A stretch of DNA of 64,000 bases from Micromussa lordhowensis (Eukaryota; Cnidaria; Anthozoa; Scleractinia; Lobophylliidae): NCBI GenBank assembly GCA_964020085.1, contig OZ026604.1:27565318-27629317 (forward strand), read 5' to 3'. The notes below the pieces were generated by a model, which had not been told where the DNA came from, made no database searches, and saw only the letters and a list, made by a program, of their open reading frames with translations. A program made the translations under genes and the position numbers. Below are positions 55,479 to 64,000 of the stretch, piece after piece. Position 1 is the stretch's first letter, and each line of letters starts with the position of its first letter.

Positions 55479-58400
55479 GTGAGTACTGCTTGTGCAGGCA
55501 TGTCTACTTTCATGCCAATCGTGTAACCTTTAATTCGAAAAGAATGTTGATGCTTAAGCTGAGAAAAGGGTGGATTGTCAATTTGACGCGCGTTAACCAT
55601 TGAATCTTGATGTGTTGGCATGGTTAGTTCAGCGCGTTGAGGTAAATTTCGACTTCCCTGTCGAGACTGTTCGAAGAAAAAGGCTCGTGTAAATACGCCG
55701 TGAAGTATTGCACGCAAGTGCAAACTGTCTGGCTAACGTAGAAAGAGATCGAAAGATGTCCTAGTTGATGTCGTGTTCATCGACAAGCAATCGGCCCTTT
55801 CGATTGATCAGACCAAGGTTATTCACAGTCTAGGCTATTCTGCCTTTAGATTATTTTTGAAAGTGTAAAGAATATGAATATGTGATTGTTATGAAGCCGA
55901 GGAAGCCACCAGGACGTAAACGACCGGGAAGTTGCCCTTTGGATACATATATTGAACCCTTTATCACTAAGAACATTGCTTTGCCATGGAAATATAATTC
56001 TAGGTAATACCTATTTATCTTAAGTAGCCAAAATCAGAAATATAGAAACCGAAAGTTTAAGAGAACATTATGTTGAAAAACCTTTTGCTTTGCAGACTGA
56101 TAGACTTCTTTTCTCCTATTTTAAAGATTGATCAATAGCCAAATTCATTAGTGACTAGATTCATTTCGAAACTTCTTTAATACAGACCTTCAAACTTACC
56201 ACTTGAACCATACAACAGATCCACGAAACCAATTTGCACAAATTGTGAGAAATATTCAACACAATATTTAAATAGTATGGTCTCAGATTTGGATACTAGT
56301 AAAACCTTTCAGATGCAATTTACGGTTGATCTGTTACCTATCTCCTCTGTGACTAGATGTCACGTAAAATAAGGTAATATATGTAATATATTAACCTAAT
56401 GTAAAGCCTTGGTGCGCACAGTGCTAATTCTAACGATCTCAAGATTTTGGCAGGGACTCTTCTTGAAAAGCTGAGAAGCGTTTCTGTTCCGCAGTATGAT
56501 AGTGAAATATCAATGTAAACATTGTTTTGAGGAGCAAATAATCCAGGTCCGTTTGCAATTGTTAAATTCAAAACATATTCGGATACAAATACTGGAATCC
56601 GTCAAATTTACGTTCCCAAATATGCATAAGTGGCGCCTAAAGTCACGACAATTTCTTTGAGAACTATTTAGAAGGGTGAGTCTGTTATTCTTGTTTGGAA
56701 AAAAGCATGCAAAACGAAAAATAGTTTAGATATGCATATTGTTTACTTGGCAATTCGAGTCAATAAATCAAGGTACAGCCAGTATTCTTCTACAGTTTGC
56801 TTTGTTAATATAAAAGTATTTTGTGTTCTATTTCAGATGTGCATTGCAGGAGGCCTGGGTATACCTGGGTCTCGCAAAGAACGAAGTACTTCCCGCAATG
56901 CGTTTGTAAGTTGATAAACTGTTGTTTGTCCGAAAGGACATCGTGTGGTTACATACTTTATACATTGTAGGTTCTCCACTCTGGGACATGAGAGAAACTA
57001 ATATAAAGTTTGGCTGTCAGTTAGATTTTGGTACATTGTAAAAAAAAAAGAGAAAAACAAGCGAAATCCTTAATCATACGAATAGCTACTCACTACAAAC
57101 TGGAGAGTACAAGTGACCTTTTCCGTCAATTTTTCGGTGCATTGATAATAATTAATACATGAAAATGCATTACAACGGTCACACACAAGAGTGTTACCCA
57201 CAAACTTCAATGCAAAACAGTGCAATGTAGTGAAGTACTGCTCAATAACTTTCATTTGGATTACTGTTTAGACTACACAGCATGATACATACATCACGTA
57301 ACATTTGCGTGTTCCAGACTGCTGCTAAATGCAGTCTTCATCTTTTTCATCTACACACTTAACACTCAAAACAACCAGAAAGCTATCTCGCAAGCAGGCA
57401 AAACCAAATCTTGGGGTTTTGTCAGGTATTAAAAATTCCCCGCTGTGTCAGCTAAGAGGGATGTCATTCTTTATATAGGCCATATCATAAGAAGATGTAA
57501 CGAAGAGACAAAATTCCTGTTACTCCGAGTTTCGTGCTCACGCACTCATCTCTGCGTTACATCTTCTTATCCAAAGCTCTACACCTTAAAAGTGTATTGA
57601 GCACTGTTTAATGGCATCACTTTATTACACGTATAGGCTATATCATACATCTTTTATTAGCAACTATGTTCGGTACTAAGATTGTTGAATATTGGCCTCG
57701 TTTGCTTTTTGGATAATTGCCAATGTGTCTCGTTCCATAGTCAAGGAACTGCATGTCACCAATATGCAGCCACCTTGACCTCGTGCTTATTCAATAACCT
57801 TAAGAGAATAGTGCAAAGAAAATATGCACGCTGATTGACCTAAAATAGTGTTTCTAAAACTCGATAGAAACACAGAACTAACACAAGCTGTTGACGTAAT
57901 AATGATGGCGTGAGCAAAGAGAATTTACATGTTCAAAGTTTTTCTTCGCGGAATTTTCTAAAAGAAATAGAGAACATTTTCCCTGTGTTTCTATAACGCG
58001 ATATAGAAACACCCCTGGAAGTTTTGGGAATTCTGAAGTCCCAATATAAAACTCGATAGTTTCATATGAATGTGGCCACAGACTCCTCCATAATAATCAG
58101 TACAGCCACAGAGAACGAGAAGAAATATCATATTTCTGATACCTCCTGAAATAGCTTGTGCTTCCTTTGTTTCTAGTGGCTTTTGGTTCTCGAACCAAAA
58201 GTTTCTAAACGTCTCAAGTTGTTAGCTAACAGGTGGATCAGTTTTTAGCACTAGCTGTTGCAGTGCGTTATTTAAGAAATAGAAAACATGTCCTGTTTTT
58301 CTATTGAGTTTTATAAAATAACTGAACCACTGAGCGCGTTCTCATTGGTCGATAGGTGTGTTTAGATGGGAGTATGTAAACATGGTTGTGACGTTTTAGA

Positions 58401-60035
58401 TTCGTGCGTATTTTTGAGAATTATTCTATAAAAGCAATAGAGCAGTTTTTCCGTGTTTACATAGCCTGATCTTAACACTCGGAGGGTTGGGAGAATTCTT
58501 GAAAGTTGAGCAAACGTTCGACTACGTCTCGGGTTTGCGTGACTGTCTCGAGTTCTCCCAAACTTTCACGAGTGTTTCTATTTAACAATTAGATTATGAG
58601 CTCGAGATGAGTCGAAGGCCGAATCAACTATCACCCTATAGAAATCGAAAGCGAATAATCTAATTGTTTTATTCGAATTCTAACTGAAATTTACTTCAAA
58701 TAACGGTTTTTAATGATTGCTCGCCGTTTTATTAAACTTTGCGCCTTAGAAATATCGCTCGGACTGAATTGTCATTTGGGATTGAAGTTGTGCGCGCGCG
58801 CATCAGTTTTTTTCAATAATTTTAAGATTTCTGAAGTCAAGAAACCATTGATGTGTTTCTTTTAGTCTTCTCAGGAATTTATTTATCTATTTGCAACAAA
58901 ATGTTCCTTCAAACCTTTATTAAAACGAAAAAAGGTAGTCTTTTCGTAGACGACCTTCCAGACACTGCACTCCAATGGCTGATAGTATACGAATAGCTCA
59001 GCCAATCAGATTGCAGCATTTGCAGTAGTATACTAGTAGAGTTCTACTAAAACTCGATTCATGTGTTCTATTTCTTTTAGAAAACACCGAGACGGAAAAA
59101 AGAAAAACAACTTGTTTGTGTTGATCATCGAAATGTAAATTCTCTTTGCTCATTACGTCAACAGCTCGTGCTAGTTCTGTGTTTCTATCAAGTTTTAGTA
59201 TAAATCTACTAGCGTTCTATCACGAAGGCCGTTCTCTGATTGGCTACGCTACTCACTATCTATTCTGTGTTAGATAGTCAGTAGCGTAAGTGTGTGCTCT
59301 TGTTAACAAAATGACGGCCGTTTCTTGGCGTTTTCAAAGTGTTGAGAAGAGGATTTAGATTAAGTTTTGAACGACTAGTAGATTTATACTAAAACAATTA
59401 GATTATTCGCTCTCGATTTCTATCGCGCGATAGTTGACTCGGGCTGCAATCGCGTGCTCATAATCTAATTGTTAAATAGAAGCACGATTTACCAATCAAC
59501 GTGCGTATTTTCTTAGGGCTGTTTTCTCATACTACTTATTAACATGTTATTGGAGTGCAAGTAAGTTTTGTTTTAAGCAATTAAACCTATTAAACAAAGA
59601 AACTATTTTCCTTTGTGAAAAGGAAAGCCATGCGATGCCCAGCTTCAAAGGCCGTGAGTTGTTGAAATATGATAATAAAATATTATTGTTCTTTTTAACT
59701 ATTTAAAACTAGTTACAGAACAATAATAATAATGATAATAATTTGGAGGTGGCGTGGCCGAGTGGTTTAGGGCGCTGGGTTTGAAATCTGGAGGTCCCTC
59801 GTTCAAATCCGTCACCCTACCACTATCTGGATTTGTTCTCTGTAGTCCCGAGTTCAACTCCTCGACCGCGTTGTGTAAATAGCCAACTGGTCAGCCTCCC
59901 ACCAGTTGGGATTCTTAACAGTTTATGTTCTATCTGAAATATTTGGTTCTTTATTTACAGTGTCCCCAATTAGCACAACAGTGCTAAATACACATGACAC
60001 TTAAATAAAGTTATTTATTTATTTATTTTTATTTA

Positions 60036-60066
<31 letters not shown>

Positions 60067-62074
60067 AAATAATAATAATAATAGTAATAATAATAGTAAT
60101 AATAATAATAATTAAAAAAACGCTTTTAATTCGACTCATCGGTGCATGTCTTATCTTTTCGTTCAGGCTGGTGTGTTCATGGGCTTCTCCATCACCTCAG
60201 CCGTGTTTGGTGGAATAATCATCATTTCCTACAGCATAGCAATTGCTGGTCATCATGACGAGTACAAGACTTACTCTCGGCCCGCATACTACCATGACTA
60301 CGATGGCTATGGTCCTACTGAGGACTACTACTACAACGAATATAGAAGAAGGGTAGACCATTTTGACGCAGAAATGGCTCTGAGTGGCATCATTTTGATC
60401 CTTGGTATTGTGGAGTTTGGCATTGGTATCTGGGCTTCCGTGTGCCTCTGTATGATGAAACCTTGCACATGTTGCTATGGCAATCCACCACAACAGGTGA
60501 GTCATCTGAGAGTGATCTATTGATGATTTCAATCACTCAACCTCTGTGAAAATCATCCGAAGCAACAAACAGACACGCTGTATCAATCAACAATCCAAAT
60601 AATGCTTTCCTAAATCGTCTAGCGTGAAATAGACAGATCTAGAAGATGACATATTTTTGCTGGTAATGAGTCATTTAAGGTCATATGAAGTCATTAAGCC
60701 CGATATCTATGATCATATATCCACTGTCATGGATCTCATGATGTCAGAAATAAAGTGAATTGATGGGAAATTAACTAAAAATGACCGCGTTTTAAAATAC
60801 TGAAAAACAAAAACCCCTCAGGGCTGCATCCCCTTCATCTATGTCCGAGGGTTAGATAATCTCACAAAATGCCCTAGATGATGAGCTGCATTGCGTCTCA
60901 TCCAGTGAGATAATACGAAAAAAAGTAATTGCGACAGATAAATTGTAGTTCACGAAACGTTTCTTGTCTATTTGTTCGTTAAATTTCCAGAATTCCGATC
61001 CGCGAGGACTGAGCTAGAGTCAATTTACGTCGTTGTCAAATATATTCTCGGATTCAACAAGGATATCAAAATCGATCCCAAATCTTCTTATTTGCTTGTT
61101 CATTTCCACGTGTTTCTCACCAGCTAGCAAAATCTTGCAAGTATTTATTTTCGTTTTAGTATTTTTCATTTCGTTTCGTTTTATTCACAGTCAGTCATTT
61201 TTCTATATATAGTTGAACCAGATCATCGATTTTGGAAACTGTCGAAGAATTGTGAAACTGATTGTCATAGAATAGAGTTTCAATAATTTCAAGTCTACAT
61301 CAATGAAACGGAAACTGTCAAATATAAAGATTCACGAAAAATTCGAATCCTTCCAACAAGCTTTTTTTCTGGGTTTTTGACATTTTTATATTGTTGATTA
61401 TTGGAGTCTGCAACATCACAGAGAAGAGAACCTTACTATCGCTTAATCTATCAGTAGGTTACCAAGGAACATGATTCTTTGCCTTCTGATATGGATATCA
61501 CTTTTCACGACTTTGTTTTTTTCTTTATGACCCAATACCCTGGTGGTGTTCCTGTGGCTGTTCCTATGCAGGCAGGAAGTGGTGGCATGGTTCCAGTCCA
61601 AGCTGTCACACCAGGGCCTCAGGGAGGCCAACCTCAAATGGTCGTGGTACCCGTTTCCGGAATGGTGGGTAACCAAGCTCAGTTTGCTACATCTGGAGCC
61701 ATGGCCACAGCTCGCCAGCCTCAGGTGACAACCACTGATGGAAAAGGTGGTTATCGGAGGATGGTAAACGAGGAGGTATGAGTAACACCCCCAAACGTTT
61801 GTCATCTGATACCCAAGGCAAGACTTAACTGCAGGCTAACGCAATGTCAGTCAGCAGTATTTTCACAGTCGGTACCAGTGTAAAAACGGAAAAACACACA
61901 AGACTGAAAGACTGAAAGGCGAGGAAAAAAAAGAACAGATTTCGCGCATTCAATTTTTTTTCACGCGCCACGCTCGGCGCGGTAAGCAAAAGAGTCCCTA
62001 CTTTTATTCTACAACGTAGCGTAAGATCATTTCAAATCGATAAATATATTCAATAGACCATACTCGTATTCTCG

Positions 62075-62107
<33 letters not shown>

Positions 62108-62348
62108 CATGCGAGGGAATATCATTTTAACAAGAGAGAAATGTGATTTGCATTTGAAAAGACTCCCGCATTAGCCTCAGTTGCATGCTAGTTCCAGTCC
62201 AATACCTGGAATACGAACACGGTCTATTTGTTCAAGAAGTTTGCTTTTCATTTCCATTGCTTCACCTCCTCACCAACGCATTCTGTTCATGTTTACACAA
62301 ACTGAACTTGCGCTTTTTCTTCTTTTTTAGTTTCCAGTGAATACTTGA
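55320..62348 (+). CDS. MS4A/CD20-like four-pass membrane protein, copy F (recent duplicate of E, exon 4 damaged)
   Basis: Exons: 55320-55478, 56837-56905, 60167-60496, exon 4 ending 61775 and 62331-62348. Coding and intron sequence is closely similar to copy E. Start MVDNSVAAANMARIL; exon 2 MCIAGGLGIPGSRKERSTSR; exon 3 with TM3, a 42-residue loop containing 10 Tyr, TM4 and CTCCYGNPPQQ. Exon 4 lacks the roughly 47 bases that in copy E hold the acceptor and GQEMYRYPANSGHV. Before MTQYPGG there is only a pyrimidine run without AG. A usable AG (61570-61571, cctatgcag) is in phase and would give a tail 68 codons long starting AGSGGMVP. Exon 5 encodes FPVNT. With that acceptor the protein is about 259 residues; otherwise exon 4 is skipped (all exons are phase 0) or the gene is impaired. 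Confidence 0.76.
56837..56905 (+). CDS. Copy F exon 2
   Basis: 69 bp between tatttcag and gtaagt. PGSRKER replaces PGTRKER of copy E. Confidence 0.85.
57020..57640. other. Insertion in copy F intron 2 relative to E
   Basis: About 600 bases absent from copy E. It includes a hairpin (57489-57571, ataagaagatgtaacg / cgttacatcttcttat). Confidence 0.5.
58240..59520. other. Composite of inserted repeats in copy F intron 2
   Basis: Contains the dispersed repeat shared with 17236-17418 (58310-58485), two related segments around attagattat...ctctcga (about 58570-58665 and 59395-59470), and the MITE at 59205-59393. Not present in copy E. Confidence 0.5.
59205..59393. mobile_element. MITE (TAGTATAAATCTACTAG termini)
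   Basis: tagtataaatctactagcg at the left and actagtagatttatacta at the right are inverted copies; the interior has its own gtagcg...cgctac pairing. Confidence 0.68.
59748..60030 (+). mobile_element. tRNA-Ser-like SINE
   Basis: The head GGTGGCGTGGCCGAGTGG has a box A; the anticodon-loop region GGTTTGAAATC suggests Ser(TGA). Box B is GTTCAAATCC. A non-tRNA body (cagcctcccaccagttggg) and a ttatttatttatt tail follow. Located about 140 bases before copy F exon 3. Confidence 0.7.
60036..60113 (+). repeat. AAT microsatellite
   Basis: Nearly pure aataataat run just upstream of copy F exon 3. A shorter AAT run lies at the equivalent place in copy E (about 45442-45460). Confidence 0.85.
60167..60496 (+). 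CDS. Copy F exon 3 (TM3, Tyr-rich loop, TM4)
   Basis: 330 bp, cgttcag acceptor and gtgagt donor. The loop (60248-60373) lost the NYNYGY repeat present in copy E. Confidence 0.86.
61572..61775 (+). CDS. Copy F exon 4, shortened (cryptic acceptor proposed)
   Basis: 204 bp from the proposed acceptor to the gtatga donor, in frame. Contains GQPQMVVVPVSGMVG and a single SGAMATA unit. The open frame extends upstream to MTQYPGG (about 61529) without an AG acceptor. Confidence 0.6.
62052..62229. mobile_element. Hairpin MITE in copy F intron 4
   Basis: aatagaccatactcgtattc at the left and gaatacgaacacggtctatt at the right, with a ggtattggactggaactagc block in each arm. Copy E intron 4 lacks it. Confidence 0.72.
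62331..62348 (+). CDS. Copy F terminal mini-exon
   Basis: tcttttttag then FPVNT and stop. AATAAA at 62500-62505. Confidence 0.72.
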   Translation, partial: FPVNT

Positions 62349-62499
62349 GGTGCGCATAAAGGTTCGGTGGGAGCCTGGTACACACCATAAACACCAGCAG
62401 GACGACTCTTAAAGGCGACAAAAAATGTATACAAAAAGAATTAGTATAGTTTTTAATGCGGTGGCATTTTACTTTTTTACTCTTCAACACCATGGATGT

Positions 62500-62505
62500 A
62501 ATAAA
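62500..62505 (+). promoter_or_regulatory. Polyadenylation signal AATAAA, copy F
   Basis: Conserved with the second AATAAA of copy E. Confidence 0.55.
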
Positions 62506-62936
62506 AAGTTTTACAATGTTTTTTATTAGAGTTTTAAACCTTCGGATAAATTGACCATGGCACCTTAAGGAATGAACTTAGAGTAGAAGACATTATATTA
62601 TTCGGCCTATCTTTCATTATCTCGTCACGTCAGACTTCAGTTGTAATATCAGCTGTAATGGAATGAAATAGTTACCCTTTTGCTGTAGTTTTTTTGAAAA
62701 AAAAAAACCAACTTGTTAAATTCAGCACCAGTATGCATTGATCCCAGATAAAATATTACAGGAAGGATTTTTTATGTAGAGTTTAAAAACTTGAGATAAA
62801 CTGTAGGACCTAAATAAGTGAGAATAATAAATAAAGTAGCAGACATAATTTACATTATCCCAAGCCTGAGCAAAACGAGAATCAGTCGACGGCCAATCCT
62901 GTTTAATAGAAACACTTACACATTCTCGGTTTTGAT

Positions 62937-63087
62937 AGAGCGTTTTCATTTGACATCACGGCAGCCATATTTGTGTTCTTAAACGATATAGTTTTCTCCT
63001 TTGGGAAATGGGTTCTCTTTTTCAAGTAAACATTTCTTATTGTTTCGGAACACCAACTTGGCCACCATGCATGAAAACGCTCTATAA
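62937..63087. mobile_element. MITE (TAGAGCGTTTTCAT termini)
   Basis: tagagcgttttcat and atgaaaacgctcta are perfect inverted ends, with atttgtgttc/ggaacacca blocks inside. Confidence 0.68.
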
Positions 63088-63292
63088 GAAATCACAAAGT
63101 TCGACGAATGTTTGAAAGGTGCACTGAACCTCAAGGGGAGACGAAATATGAATCCAACCAATACAAATAGAAGACTGCAAAAAGATTTAAGCTATTTTAC
63201 CAGCCATTTTGGCAGCTTATATCTTGGATAAGAACGATGTCAGCGAGGAAGAGGCAGAGGAGGACGGGGGGGTGGGGGGGAGGGGGTGCATG

Positions 63293-63402
63293 GTTGAGAT
63301 GGCGTTACACTTCATGAGGTTCCATCTCATTTATTTAGATGACGTTGCACTTCATGAGGTTCCATCTCATGATTGAGATGGCGTTACACTTCATAAGGTT
63401 GG
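63293..63402 (+). repeat. Short tandem repeat (GTTACACTTCATGAGGTTCC)
   Basis: Three imperfect units with gagatggcgttacacttcat and ggttccatctcat. Confidence 0.7.
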
Positions 63403-64000
63403 TATAGCTAACGATATTCTTCAGCCTGGCCAAAGCTTATTCCAGTTCTTAGCCCTCTCTGTCACGCAACGCTACGCTCTCGGTGGGATAGGGTCCAGAG
63501 ACAATTGTCTGCGCATGCTCCTGCTAAGCCAATTAGAGCGGATCAGAGCGCAGGATGTTGATTTCACCCGACTGAAGATATATTTATGGCGACACGTTAA
63601 GTTCAAGATTAACTTGGAGGATTGTAACGTATATGGCATGTCTACGCTTTCATTAGTTGTACTTCTTCGAGAGAGAAAATTAATAGAGTTTTGAAACGAA
63701 TTTAGGCAAATTTCTGGGGGAGAAAAAAGAAGACGAGAAAGCTCATTCAATATGCCCGATGTAAAGGACTAGGAAGGAACATTAGAACCATACGTGCTAG
63801 TCCACCCAAAATATATATATTAAAAAAAAACAAAGAAAAAAAGCTGTTTAAGTGTTCGAACAACTAGATCCGGCGGCATGGTTTCAATCCCTGCCTTTGG
63901 GGTTTCTACCAGTGAGCCAGCAGTTTCTGTTACCACCACTAGAAGTGGCAGAGTGGTTAAGAAACCAGTCAGATATGACTCTTGAACAGTGATAGGAGTT
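63403..64000. other. Right edge of the window
   Basis: No gene recognised. An open reverse-strand frame at 63472-63750 has no recognisable family. Confidence 0.3.

Overview
The window is eukaryotic DNA. Its genes are split into short exons with GT-AG introns, AATAAA signals follow the last exons, and more than half of what I can identify is inverted-repeat transposons, SINEs and decayed retroelements. The gene family, the DIRS and integrase relics and the many palindromic MITEs look most like an anthozoan cnidarian, probably a stony coral. That is recognition from memory, not a search result, and I cannot name a species.

The host content is one tandem family of small four-pass membrane proteins that I read as MS4A/CD20-like. 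A full gene has five coding exons, all in phase 0. Exon 1 encodes an MADxxx start, TM1 and the start of TM2. Exon 2 is 69-72 bp (xCxAGGLGIPGxRK). Exon 3 encodes TM3, a variable and often tyrosine-rich loop, TM4 and a CC motif. Exon 4 encodes a Pro/Gly/Gln-rich cytoplasmic tail. Exon 5 adds five to eight codons. I name the members A-F. A (+, 85-5424) is 5'-partial, with a frameshift and an early stop. B (+, 6080-6241) is a lone exon 1 ending in a stop. C (-, 17193-9213) is inverted, divergent and intact, with two PPxY motifs. D (+, 25315-31596) is intact and has a duplicated promoter plus exon 1. E (+, 39377-48247) is intact. F (+, 55320-62348) is a recent duplicate of E whose exon 4 has lost its 5' end and splice acceptor.

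Layout: 0-6.2 kb genes A and B with a non-LTR tail and a tRNA-bearing foldback; 6.2-17.2 kb inverted gene C, whose introns hold a TTA-flanked MITE and a 1.77 kb Mutator-like long-TIR element with a 9-bp target duplication; 17.2-24.5 kb gene-free and repeat-dense, including three nested elements and a segmental duplication; 24.5-31.9 kb gene D; 33.8-36.6 kb broken Gypsy-like element; 37-39.3 kb SINE and AAGCATAAG-type MITEs; 39.4-48.4 kb gene E; 49.4-55.1 kb tRNA-apex foldback, reverse-strand HTH/DDE integrase pseudogene and degraded DIRS-like retrotransposon; 55.3-62.5 kb gene F; then a MITE and a short tandem repeat.

The E/F duplication is useful because each copy provides the empty site for insertions in the other. 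As a family, the proteins would be plasma-membrane or vesicular tetraspans that differ mainly in the TM3-TM4 loop and in PPxY motifs of the tail. Their ligands and function cannot be read from sequence.
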